A stretch of DNA of 64,000 nt from Blasia pusilla (GCA_050084515.1 CM114272.1:56358001-56422000); one strand, 5' to 3'. Shown: positions 41,074-51,946, counted from the stretch's first letter. A program made the numbers and translations. The notes: generated by a model not told the origin, from the letters alone.

Positions 41074-44000
41074 ATGTCCCCGATGAAGTCTGGGGATACA
41101 ATCAACATAGCGGAAACGCCAGAAGTTCAAATCACGGACGATGAGGTCATGAGGACCGCCAGAGTGGAGATGGTGGACATTGCCGAAGAAGCCGGAGAGC
41201 GGTCATTCTCGTCTCCAAGCCCGGCGGAAGACATCGACCTCTATTGGATCGACGAGTTCCTAGTCGATTTGCCAGCTTCTGTCTCAGACAAGTTGGCTGG
41301 TCAAGAAACCAACCCAATTTTCGAGCGGGTAAGAGAGGATCAGGGTTTTTTGAATTATGTGAATTGCAATTCATTGGGAATTCAGTGTAGCTTATTGATC
41401 TTGTCCCGGTTCTGACCGGTGGTAAAGCAGATGGCGCTGATGGAGGGCCACAACGCCCCGAGGATTCCACTCTGCCGATTGCGGACAATGGAATACGTCC
41501 GCGAAATTCAGTCCGACGAGGACATCGCGAAGCTTAAACAATCACCGGCGACAGCATCCTACGTCGACAGCTTTCCTCCCTTCTATGTTCAGCCTTACGA
41601 CGAGCATGGAACCCAAGCCCTGGTTATGGATGAGGACTTGGATAAGCTCGACACATTCTGGAGGATGAGAGACCAGGATTTCAGAAGGCAAGTAGAGGGT
41701 ACGGAATTCAGCTGGATGAGGAATCTGTATTTCTTCATCTGGGATGGAAATCACAGGTTCATGGCGTGGACCAAGTTTGCAGAGGAGCGGCCCAACTCCT
41801 TGGAGGCACATTTTTGCGTGAAGGCAGTGGTCCTTCATCCATTCCCTCATCACATGGCGACGGTGGAGATGGCAATGCATGCCATGAACACGTAAGTATC
41901 TTCTTGCTGCAAACCGTCGGACTCCGACAAGTTGTTTGGGTCGGCACTGTTGATGGGATGCTTTTGGCCAAACGCAACTCGTCGGACTCTGACGAGTTGC
42001 TCGATTGATGAATGGGTTAGGTTTTTTTTTGCCGAAAGCAACTCGTCGGACTCGGACGAGTTGCTCGACTCGACGCTTTTTCAAGATGTTTTTTGAAGAA
42101 TGCAACTCGTCGGACTCCGAGGAGTTGTTCGACTGACCAAAGATTTAATAAGTTTTTGGCCCAAAGCAAACCGTCAGAGTCCGACGGGTTGCTCGACTCG
42201 CCGCCTTTTCAGGATGCTTTTTGAAGAATGCAACTCGTCGGACTCCGAAGAGTTGTTTGACTGACCGCAGGTTTAGTATGTTTTTTGCCCAAAGCAACCC
42301 GTCGGAGTCCGACGGGTTGCTTGACTCGAAACTATTTATGGCCGAAATCAACTCGTCAGAGTCCGACGGGTTGCATTCGGAAGTTGGTTAAGCAAATTTT
42401 GCGTCAAATTGCAAGTTTCCATTCAATTGCGCAACCTGTCGGACTCTGACGGGTTGCTATGTTCACGTTAGTATGTTCAATTGCACAACCCGTCGGAGTC
42501 CGACGGGTTGAAACTAGGCATTAGCAAATCTGAATGCAATCCGTCGGACTCCGACGGGTTGCATCATTTAGCTCGTTCATAGAATCCGACCTTGAGCTAT
42601 GACGACCCGTCGGAGTCCAACGGGTTGTAGGAACCCATGTAATTTTCTGACGGGTTGAGTTTGGATGTGCAGGATTGTATCGGAGGGGAATGTCACCCAC
42701 CACTGGATCCAGGACTACGATCGGGTGAAGAAGGTGCTTACGACGCACCCGGGAGAGTACAAGGGGTTCTTGGGCGATGCCCTTGTAAATCAGATGCTTG
42801 CAAAGGGTGCTCAGATAAAAAAGAAAACTTGGGCAAATAAGTTTATTTCCCAAGATGCAGCTGTAACCATCCTTTGCTGGTCGAAGATACAGGCCGCGAA
42901 GAAGAGCGCTGCACTAGAGCTGGAGCGGAGGGAGAAAGTATCTGGGTCTGAGCGCGCAAAATTCATCCAAGCTGCAGTATCTGCAGCCACGAAATACACG
43001 CCGAGCAAGATGCAACGATACATCAACATTCTCAACCCCGAACTTGGTCCGGAGTTCTACAAGGAGCTGAAGGCGATTATCAAGCGCCAGCGGAAAAGGG
43101 ATGAAGATCCGCAAGGTCGGATTGGGGAGAAAGTGTCCCTAGATCGTGTACATTGGTTTGCGTTGTCCGGCATAAGCGAGTTTAGGAGGATCCGACTGAT
43201 GAAAATCAGTCTCGAGGGCACAGAGGCCCAAAAGAGGGCGGCACACCATCCTCCGCGTGTGTCCGATCCAGTGATCTCCCACTGGCTACGCGAATGGTCG
43301 TTCTGGGACGCGTTGCGGGTTATTGAGAATTCCGTGTTGGACGGTCTGCAAGCGGAGCTCAAAAGATTAGAGCCCATTCCGGACGAAGAAAACCTGGAAA
43401 GTTCTGTAGATTTCGAGGTTTGGCTCGATGACATCCGGGACAAGCCAATAAAAAACCCAGGATTCAAGACAATGTTCAAGGTTTGCGTCCTCCCTCAGGC
43501 AGAGCTTGACGAAGAAATCAAGGGGAACAAACGGGATCAAGCAAAGAAGAAGCGAGATCTACAGGAGCAGATGGCCGATTCACTTCGAGTAAAAGATGCT
43601 CAACGGATGGTCTTCAGGTACCTCGTCCAGTGTAAGAATGCAGGAACCTGGGGAAAATTATCGGCAGCATTGAAGTTGTGGGCTTCGCCGCCTGATGGAG
43701 AGACATTCTCCATGTACGACATGGAGATGGGGCAGCACATGTATGATTGGGAGGTGGAGAATTGCCCCATTTGGCTTGACTTCAACGACCCTGAAGACAT
43801 CACTGATAAGGATTTACGAGTGCTTCATGATGCAGTGGCCTCAGGACAAGACGACATCCCCAATTTTGTGCAGCCTGAAGACTTCTTCGGAGGAGATGCA
43901 GAAGAGCAAGCCCACGAGACAGCTGAGTTGGCTTCCAAGGTCCGCACAGCCAAAGACAAATCCACAGCCGGTCTCAAAGGCAAGGCGAGGGGAGGGAAAA

Positions 44001-44284
44001 ATTCCGAGGTCGAGTCTTCCCAAAGAGAGGCTGAAGATTCAAGGCTAGAGGCGGAATCGTCTGGGCGAGCGGGGAGAGAGGGTCGGACCAGGTCCTCGGC
44101 GAAAAAAACCCCACCAGAGTCTGAGGTCATAGAGACCCCGACAAGCCGTCCGCAGACTCGGGAGCAGCGGAAGCGAGAGGTGCCAGGGTTGTCCCAAGGA
44201 GAATACAGTCCATCATCCTTGGGAAGACACAGACAAACAACGACCGGACAAGCGTCCTCCTTGATTCACTCCTTTCTTGGATGA
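41074..44284 (+). CDS. ParB/sulfiredoxin-like domain protein, three exons, transposon cargo
   Basis: Exons 41074-41328, 41431-41891 and 42673-44284. Donors are GTAAGA and GTAAGT, acceptors AAAGCAG and GTGCAG. Phases 0 and 2 agree across both introns, giving 775 intact codons. The start is the first ATG after the TATA box; the frame stays open upstream to about 40919, so an earlier exon is possible. Exon 2 carries WMRNLYFFIWDGNHRFMAW; DGNHR is the D-G-x-H-R signature of ParB/Srx-fold domains, and helices before it fit (YVREIQSDEDIAKLKQ). Exon 3 (536 codons) is helical with no family I recognise. Its last ~120 residues are charged and disordered (RAGREGRTRSS). A methyltransferase-like region follows in another frame. 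In bacteria and phages, ParB-like domains are often fused to amino-methyltransferases. Confidence 0.7.
41910..42660. repeat. Palindrome array filling intron 2, 12 copies
   Basis: Copies at about 41910, 41974, 42039, 42101, 42164, 42229, 42293, 42348, 42429, 42483, 42536 and 42602. Those at 42293 and 42483 are perfect over about 24 bases. Spacers share TTGACC/GCTCGACTC and TTTTTGCCCAAA strings. The array takes up nearly all of the 781-bp intron (41892-42672). Confidence 0.92.
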
Positions 44285-45753
44285 GTGAAAAGCTTCGATT
44301 CTCAGCGTCGACACCGACCATCGATAAATTGATAACACTAGGACGAAAGCTCCAACGAAACAGGCACACTGCCTGGACGGTGAATGGAGTGGTCGAAGAG
44401 GTTGCGGTGGATCTCTTGATCGCTGATCTGCCCTTGGGGTTGCGACTGTGGGGCAAGAATCCGTCAGACGGGGTACCTGAGTGGAATGTGCCGCTCTCTT
44501 ATGACCAAATCGCGCTATTGTTCTCCTTTGCGCACGCCTATCGAGTGGCAGGGGCGCTTCTTGGTGTTGGATTTCGGAGGGAGCGAGGCGAGCTCTTCAA
44601 CCTCTGATGCGTCAAGAGGTCGCTAAAGTGGAGGACGGCGCAATCGTGGATCATAAAAAACGAGTACCCACTCCGATCCGCGACGAGTCAGATTTGGGTA
44701 AGGCTCAATTCCTGTAGTTTTATCTCCATTATATTTTCAAATTCGGGTAAGGCTCAATGAGTATGAGTCTCCATTGTTTTTGTCCGTGAGCAACTTTGTC
44801 GAAAGCGGACGGGTTCTTTGGCTTAGAGCGACCCATGCTTGGCCGAGAGCAACCGTCGGTTTCGACGGGTTGCATCTTTCCCACATACACAGGGAAAAGC
44901 GTAGGTGTACACGCAACCCGCCGGAACCCGGCGGGTTGCGCTTGCTTTTGGTTTTTCCTGTGTTTCCGGAAAGCCGCAACCCGCCGATAGTGATGGGTTG
45001 CTCTCACCGAGCATGGCTCGCTCCAGGCCAAAGAACCCGTCGCCTTCCGATGGGTTGCTCACGGACACGAACAACGGAGAGCCCGACGGGTTGTTTTTAG
45101 TCCCTGACCAACCCGTCGGAAGGCGACGGGTTGGTCCGGGACAAAACAACCCGTCGGACTCCGACAGGTTGATCCAAAGTTAGTAATTGAAAAAGTTCTC
45201 AAGCCGACTTCTTTAGTTCCGACATTGTTTCCAACGTGCTTTTTCTGAGATGGACCACTCCTACGTGTCTTTGCCCGTTCGCCCAAGCACAATTTCCAGG
45301 TGTTCAAGATCCAGGATCCTGTGGATCCATGCTCGATGGGTGCGGCTTAGATAGTTTGTACAATTCCCCGGAATTTACATGCAAGACAAGATACCCACTT
45401 CGGGAGGAAGGGAAAAATCGCCAGCCCTAATGCAAACGCTCATCGAGCTCTGCTCAAGGCCGGGTGACTTGGTGTCCGACTTAGTGGGACTTTCAGGGGC
45501 AAGTATCAAAGGCGCCTGGCAGAGTGGCAGGAACATTCTCTGCCTCGAGGGAAGGCAGGAACTGTTTGACCTTTGCAAGGAGGCAAAGTCAGAATCTGAA
45601 AGGCTCGTTGGGGCGTACAACTCTCCACCGGCCGAGAGCTCGGTTCGAGACCCACCATTGGTTGTGACTCCATCGTCACTTCCAACGATTCCGAAAATTG
45701 GGAGGGCAAGGCCGAAAGTAATTTTGCAAGAGCTCTCGGACGATGACGAGTGA
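44281..45753 (+). pseudogene. Beta-class amino-methyltransferase-like exons, broken
   Basis: 44281-44607 reads VNGVVEEVAVDLLIADLPLG, the position of motif IV (usually D-L-I-x-x-D-P-P-Y-G) but with DLPL for DPPY. It continues SYDQIALLFSFAHAYRVAGA. After a frame change, a donor-like GGTAAGG (about 44698) and a palindrome-rich gap, 45352-45753 reads REKSPALMQTLIELCSRPGD, LVSDLVGLSGASIKGAW and GRNILCLEGRQELF, matching the K-P-x-x-L...pGdlV-x-D-x-x-x-G-S-G end (motif I) of N6_N4_Mtase proteins. The order IV then I is that of the beta class. Both catalytic motifs are altered, so enzymatic activity is doubtful. It may be the C-terminal half of the ParB-like gene via a small intron or frameshift near 44281. 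Confidence 0.55.
44788..45175. repeat. Palindrome cluster, about 8 copies
   Basis: Copies at about 44788, 44848, 44911, 44974, 45033, 45080 (half), 45109 and 45147. It lies in the inferred intron between the motif IV and motif I exons. Here some half-sites read CAACCCGCCGGAA with the matching change on the other arm (GCGGGTTG), i.e. compensatory. Confidence 0.88.
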
Positions 45754-45837
45754 GTTCAAAGAACTCAACGACCCAGCTTGACTGCAATGTTTGGAGTAGG
45801 GAGTTTTTTGATGATGAGGCAAAAGATTTCATAGAAT

Positions 45838-47130
45838 AGATCAAATGTACAGTTCCGAGCTTTTTTCGGATGATATAAAGGAGATGATTTTTTCGAACGA
45901 TGGTGGTGCCTGTAAAAGTTTGCTGAACATTTTTATGTCTTCGAATGTGATCGTCTATGTACTCCGCGGACTTCTATTTCTCCTGCTTGCAAGTTTTCAC
46001 TTTTTGACGACAACACTTTTTTACCACTTCCAGGCAACCTGTCGGATTCCGAGAGGTTGCCTGATCGGACTCTTTCCCTGTTGGTCCAACTAAAGAGGCA
46101 GTCTGGTAGGCTTCTTCCCTTGGCACCTTCCCCTCAACTCGTAAAGGCAGGCGTAGGCTTTTTTTCTTCTCTCAGACGTGTTGGATTCCTACTACCTATG
46201 CAATTGCCATAATGGTATTACCAAGGACGGAGCACATATTGATACTGGATGGGTGTCACATTGCAGAGTGTACAAGGTATACTACCGAGGAAGGCGGTGG
46301 GACTCAAATCAGGTTACATGGGACCGTTATGGCGTACCTAGGGGGGGGCCAAGGCTCTCGAATTCGCCAACATTTTCGATCCCCGTCTACAATCGGCCAG
46401 AGGAGCCACTTGTATCCCAGGACATTCCTTTGGTACTGACACCGAGGAGAGTTAGGAGTAAATTTGTAGATGACGGGGCTGAAGAAATCATAGACTAGGT
46501 CAAATGTACATCTCCGAGGTTCCTTCGGAGGTAATAAAGGTCGAGATTTTTTCAACCAACAATGGTGTTTGTAAAAGTTTGCTGGAATTTTTTTGGACTA
46601 GTGCATTGTGTTATTTTAGCTACTCGGAATTATAATTTTGCAACCCGTATGATTCTGACGGGTTGCAACTTTGAGCTTTACCCCTTTGCAATTTTAAACC
46701 ATTTCGAGGCAAGTCGGCCGGATTCGGCAGTTGGTCGCTTGAGTGATCGGACTCTTTCCCTGTGAGACTAACTTTTGACACATTGTGGCGGGCTTCTTAA
46801 CTTTTGGCTCGTTCCCCTACATTCGTCAAACCAGTTGTAGGCTTCTTTTCTTGTCTAAGATGTGCAGGATTCCTACTACCTGTCGGATTGCCATTTCGGA
46901 TTCCCAACCTGTTAGATTGTCGTGGGTGCAGGGTGGAAGAAAATCACTTCTAAAAATCTTTCCTTTCATATGGTGAGCTTTCTTACGGGTTGGGAGGGGT
47001 GCAGCTTCTCGGTTTCTCAGCTTTAGGATCTGAATGAAGGGACATCAGTTCCTCTTTACTCCAGACAAGTAATAATCTTTTGGTTCAATTATCCTCTCAT
47101 GTGTTCACATTTCACAAAGTTGGTCTTGAG
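45838..47130 (+). repeat. Diverged tandem duplication of the 3-prime end of the cargo gene
   Basis: 45838 onward (GTACAGTTCCGAGCTTTTTT; TGTAAAAGTTTGCTG) is repeated at about 46498 onward (GTACATCTCCGAGGTTCCTT; TGTAAAAGTTTGCTG). GATTCCTACTACCT occurs at 46188 and 46870. Period about 660-680 bp. The first unit contains an open exon-like frame 46186-46498 (DSYYLCNCHNGITKDG ... DDGAEEIID), whose end resembles the sequence just before 45838 (DDEAKDFIE), so it is probably a duplicated last exon. Degenerate palindromes occur at about 46033, 46640 and 46711. Confidence 0.6.
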
Positions 47131-47519
47131 CAAACACCATTCATAACCAACAGAAAGTTGGTTATGGGGCAATTCAGGGGAGGCCATGATGCAGGCAACA
47201 ATCCCTGCAAAAAGAGAGGTAGGCATCCGGGTGGTCCTCCAACAAAAATACCCATGGGCACTATTTTTTGTAGACCAAGAGAGGTAATGTTAAGAAACTT
47301 AGGCTCACATGGAGAGTGATGGAAAAATGTTTGTAGTGGTCTTATGATGTCTACTTTTTTTTCGCCCCCAGGAAAAAGGAGGTTTTTTTAGGGCCAAATG
47401 TGGACCACTACCTACTCTCTTGTAAAGATTTCATGAATTTGAAAGCAAACAAAAATTTCAAATATGTCAAAAAATTTTGAAGAGAGGAGGCGGATTTGGC
47501 TCTTTTTTTTTTAAGAGAG
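47131..47519. other. Right subterminal region of the DNA transposon
   Basis: AT-rich with T and A runs. No gene seen. Confidence 0.4.
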
Positions 47520-47555
47520 ACTCTCTTCCCTTTCTCTCTTCCTCTCCTCTCTTAC
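47520..47555 (-). repeat. Right terminal inverted repeat
   Basis: Reads back as GTAAGAGAGGAGAGGAAGAG with a GA-rich continuation; counterpart of 26209-26245. Confidence 0.5.
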
Positions 47556-48990
47556 TCTCTCCTGCCAGAATACCAGCCCCCAATCCCATACTGGCGAGAT
47601 CCTTACCCGGGTCAGGGTAAGAGGTAGAAGCTGGAGGCACACTAGCTGCTCGCAGCTCCGTGCCTTCCCTAAGCTGCATCATCGTCATGGCAGCAATCCT
47701 CTGCTCCAACTGATCGATGCGTGAGAGAAGTGCCGGCTCTGGTGCTCCTGCTCCATCTCCTCTGGCTGGTGGTGGTGGTCCTCTACCACCACGTCCAAGA
47801 AGAACTCCCCGACCTCCTCCAGGACGACCGCCCCCAAGCCCTTGGCCTACCTCTGGACGTGCCCCTCGGCGAAGGTCAAAACATCTATCCCTAGTGTGAC
47901 CATATCTATGGCAATGGTCACACTGGTGCTGTGGTGGGGCCATCCTCTATGGCTCCTGAGCAATCGGAGGCGCTGGTGGTCCTCTCCCATCTTTGTGGGC
48001 GATCTCTCTCGCCTATGGACCCCTCCACACGTCCAACAAGACCACATCGGTCCCTGCTGGGCAACATATGTAGGTGCGGGTCGTTGACTCATAGGCTCAC
48101 GGTACCCGCCCTGCTCTCTAGGCACACTGGCCAGCTCCCGTGGTACTGGTGCTCGTTGTGGCACCTCTGGGGTCACCGTCGCTCGTGGACCCGTCGACTC
48201 TCGAGAAAATCCAGCGGTCACTACCTGCTCCTCACTCATGTTGAGCTCAATACGCTCAGACAACTCAAAGACCACCTTCAATGTGGGCTTCGCTGTGTGA
48301 ATCAGCACCGCATCTCGGACTCTCCTCTGTAGTTCTCGGTCCAGAACCCCGTACCAATACTGGACTGAATGCGCCTCAGTCACTCCAAACGTAGCAATGA
48401 TTAGCCTCCTCATGCGTGTGAATGCCTCTCTCAGACTCTCACCCGATCGTCGCTGAAAATCCTGTAGACTCTTCAGCTTGTCGGTGCGTACACCCTGGTA
48501 GCTCTTCCCCAACTGTCAGAAGAACTCCACTGTGGGACTAAAGCTGGGTGGCCCTCTACCACCAGAGGTCTCTGCCACATCGCCTGTCTTACTGCCCTCC
48601 TCTCCATCTAGTCTCCGGGCTCATGGTGTGGGTCTCTCTCCTCTCACAATCCCATCATATGCCTCGCAACCACTAGTGGACACATACCCTGGAGCCAATA
48701 CATCCTCCAAGCATCGATCTCTACTGAATATAGTGATTGAAACTCCATGTAGTCATCTATCGGAGGACCCTCCAAGTGCTGGAACAACCCCTTCCATGCC
48801 ATGAAAGGGTTGAACCGTGTCGGGGTCCATATCTCCTGGAAGTCGCACCATGTGTCGAGCTCCTAGATAAAATCATCTAAGTCGATGGTGCCCACTGCAC
48901 CCGAGAAACGACGCATGCTCCGATGGCCCATGTCGTCCATCTCCTACCAAGTACTACTGTCTCTGTCGGTGATCTCGTCACGGACCGGTG
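47556..48990 (-). pseudogene. Element 1 gag, broken by the transposon insertion
   Basis: On minus from about 48990: MRRFSGAVGTIDLDDFI, one stop, then FNPFMAWKGLFQHLEGPPID, FQRRSGESLREAFTRMRRLI and VQYWYGVLDRELQRRVRDAV (47847-48512). CCHC zinc knuckle CDHCHRYGHTRDRC (CX2CX4HX4C) is near 47900. The tail ASTSYPDPGKDLASMGLGAG ends at the transposon boundary. The order matches gag of element 2 (57105-58583). Confidence 0.85.
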
Positions 48991-50392
48991 TCGATGATGA
49001 CGATCCAGTCACGGATGGATGTCGAGGGAGCTCCTCACTGGTAACCCCTCGGTATGTCACTCCACTCCGTGTCATACCACTACCACTGCTCGCACTACCC
49101 CGTTCTTCCGAACCCTGGAAGAACGCCGTGATGACAAACCTTGTCTCACCCGCTCAAGCACTCAGACTCACCAAGAGTCTCCCACACGCCTCACTAGCTC
49201 ACCTATGCTAACATCAATCCCGTGATGACATACCCGGCCTCACGCACGCTGAATACTCGGGCTCACCATGAGCCTCCCAACTGACTCACCTAACCTAGTG
49301 ACACTCTCTCAGGTCATACACGCGACCCCTACTCGGCAACCGCCGTATATCCACCAACATGCTTCACATGAAAAGAATCTACACTCGTCACCATCACTGT
49401 ACCCATCTAGCACCAGCTACTACCCGATACCCAGCACTCTCAATCACACACAACAAGTGCGGAAAAAGGGACTCGAATGGGTAACCTGATCACGCCCTCC
49501 AACCTGCTGCACCATCAACATGCACTCCTCCACATGATATGACAATCTCCGCAACACAACACTCTCCTCGACCAACACGTCGATCCTCCCGTCAAGAGAT
49601 GCGGACAACCCGTCGGCATCATGCACACTGCCCCACCATCGTCAACTCTCGCAACGCCCTATCGCGCCCCAAAACATCATGTCGCGCAAACCTCTCTATC
49701 GATCCCCACGCGCGGCATGTAACGTGACTCACCCTGGTCGGCTCCCAATCATGTCTGGCAAATCTCAACTCAAGTTCGCCGGACTAACCTCGTCCGTCCT
49801 ACCAACCACGTTCGCTACAATTGCCCGACCAACTATGGTCCGTTCTACCACGTTGGAGGGGGAACTTGGGCCCTAAATGCGGGGGGGGGCCTGGCCCGCA
49901 CCCCCTATGGGCCTCCTCAACTTTTGGGAAGAGAAATAATGAGGGGGGGGGGGCCGTCCGGCCCGTGGCCTCCCTGCGCGCCTGCCTCAGGAGAGAGGGG
50001 GGGAGGGGGCGCGCCCGTCGCCGCCCGTCCACTCCCGTCCGTTGCCCCTCGTCCGTCGCCGCCGCGCCCTAACCCTAGACCGGCCGCTTTACTTGACAGC
50101 CCCCTGGCGGCTGCAAGCTCTAACTCTTCTCCCTGGGTACTCCCGACATTCCACGAGCTATAAGATGACGTTACTCCTGCCGACACAACCTCCGCTACAC
50201 CCTGCTGCTGTCCCCCATCAATCCGCACCAGCAAAATCTGAGAAAAACGGACAGCGCTTTCGCCCACGGCCTTCCGAACAGAAAAATGACACACAAAACA
50301 TCACACACACGTCTCCAGGGGCTCTCGACCAAGGCAACTCGCTGCCTACCTGCAAACAACAAATTCCCACCAGCCCCCTGACATCCTCCTCA
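48991..50392. other. 5-prime leader of element 1
   Basis: It lies between the 5-prime LTR and gag. No supported ORF. A G/C-rich block (49855-50060) contains homopolymer G runs of 8-10. A primer-binding site could not be recognised beside the LTR; the adjacent minus-strand sequence is TGAGGAGGATGTCAGG. Confidence 0.5.
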
Positions 50393-50876
50393 TGTAAAAA
50401 TAAAGAGTAGTAAAAACGGCACACCCGGCCTAAAACTCCACTCCTCAATCTACATCGGCATATCGAGCCTTGTCCACCCTGTGCTAGCAAGGAATCCGGA
50501 CGCTAGCACCCTAGTCCTAGCTCACACACATACAAGGGAGGTGCTCCAACGGCCCAACATGAGAAAGATGGCTTAGAAAAGCCATCTTCCTCTCTTATAT
50601 AGGGTTGGGAAGAGCCAAAAGGCTCTTCCCCTAGAAATAGCCCTTCCCTTGGTAACCTGCGCGCACAGGTTACCAGGGGCGGGTGACCTGGTCAACAAGT
50701 CATCCGGTTGTAAAAGACCTCAACATGAAAGTTGTCAGGAACGACGTTCCTGACACAATGGACCTATCCTCAACCTCATCCGACACCGTGGGACAAAGTT
50801 ACAATCAAGATAGTCCGCTGGCTCCTACGCCCTATCCACGATAGATCTCGACCTATCGGCTACTCAAATGTGACAT
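50393..50876 (-). repeat. 5-prime LTR of element 1
   Basis: 484 bp, TGTCACATTTGAG ... TTTTTACA on minus, with proper TG/CA ends. It is a near copy of 19816-20295 and includes the five palindromes. In the third one the arm is perfect (GGTAACCTG with CAGGTTACC), whereas the left copy has one mismatch. Confidence 0.88.
50594..50601 (-). promoter_or_regulatory. LTR TATA box (right copy)
   Basis: On minus TATATAAG, identical in position to the left LTR. This copy would have driven the full-length element transcript. Confidence 0.5.
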
Positions 50877-51660
50877 ATGCCTTTGCTTTCTAAATTGGAA
50901 AAGGGTCTCTATAAGTCGTACTTCATTAATGCCTTTTTTGAATCCTTCCAAAAAACTCGTAATTTTTTTACTAAAAGCACCTTCTTGGGAGTAGTTGATG
51001 TTATTTTCTATAAGATAATTTTGAAAGAGCGTACGACCTCATCTATTGATTCCAACGTGTGTAAGCCCGACCCATAGCCCACAAGAGTCTCTGAGGCATC
51101 ATATCCATTCAGACATAAAAATGGGTTTTTTTTGCTTGTTTGAAAATACATACTTGGGATTGATCGAGGAGCATGCATATGGCTACATAGTGTAGAAAAT
51201 GATTCCATCCCTTCTACTTCACATTGCAACACTTTGCCATCTTATTTGAAAAAAATCCTTAGCAATAAGATTACTCTCATTATTAGGCTTATTTTAGGTA
51301 GCCTCTACCTTATCCTTCAAATACCAAAATTTATTTCCCCAATGATTTCCCTTTATCATCCATTAATCAAATCAAGGTATAGATTGATATGAGTTCTAAA
51401 AGAATTTCCCAAAGATCATCTACTTTGGCCCAAAATTAAGTATCCAATATTTTTCTATGGATTCTCTTAGTCTCCTACCTTATTTTTGTATTTGTAGCAC
51501 TTGTGAAGTAATTACCATATCTTTTAAACACACTCGGCTAAAGAGACGGATTAGAAATTTATGACAACTGGCAAATCTTGTATTCCCATGTAGGAGCAAT
51601 GAAAACCTATTATAGAGCAAGTCTGAAAGCATGTGTGTACAATGGGCGTCATGGTGATTC
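50877..51660. other. AT-rich DNA between elements
   Basis: No gene or recognisable repeat. It may be the original host sequence between two retrotransposon insertions. The short ORFs (50877-51077 plus, 51008-51232 minus) have no visible domain. Confidence 0.4.
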
Positions 51661-51946
51661 TTGACAATGTCGTGCGAATCCACATCGTCATACAACATAT
51701 ATCGCTGACATACCATACTCACATACATATATAACATAGACGAGAGCATCCACAAACACAAGTGTATCACAACTCGCCCCCCTAACTGGCGGTTAGGTCC
51801 CTCTAACTCCCAAGTAGCCCTATACATCTACTACATGCTATACACCTTCGTGGGTGCACGAATCAGAAGGTCGGGTGCTAGGTTGCCCCATCGTTAGTCG
51901 CACATCTGTAATCCATATCATGCACAGATCAAGTCATCTATCCCTC

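Larger units (their letters stand above)
26209..47555. mobile_element. Mutator-like DNA transposon with a ParB/methyltransferase-like cargo gene, inserted in element 1
   Basis: Boundaries: GTAAGAGGAGAGGAAGAGAG at 26209 is mirrored by GTAAGAGAGGAGAGGAAGAG read back from 47555, giving imperfect purine-rich terminal inverted repeats of about 35 bp. The gag reading frame of element 1 resumes outside both ends. Inside are a minus-strand transposase-like gene with a SWIM zinc finger, a divergent plus-strand ParB-like gene, palindrome-rich introns and a nested Athila-like retrotransposon (27537-36916). Without that retrotransposon the unit is about 12 kb. No target-site duplication is evident (GAGGTGCG on the left, TCTCTCCTG on the right). 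The repeats are simple in sequence, so the exact ends are tentative. Confidence 0.6.
19816..50876 (-). mobile_element. Ty3 retrotransposon carrying a DNA cytosine methyltransferase (element 1), split by a 21-kb insertion
   Basis: Minus-strand element. The 5-prime LTR (50393-50876) and gag (47556-48990) lie to the right. Protease, DNA methyltransferase, RT, RNase H, integrase and a PHD finger lie at 20512-26208, and the 3-prime LTR at 19816-20295. The two halves are joined conceptually because the reading at 26208 (RMGFMCSAAQVEAAEVV) continues the gag tail at 47556, in the order seen in the uninterrupted relative at 58500-58900. The intervening 26209-47555 is a separate DNA transposon. Coding frames carry many shifts and stops, so the copy is dead. 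No clean target-site duplication is seen at the outer ends. Confidence 0.82.
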
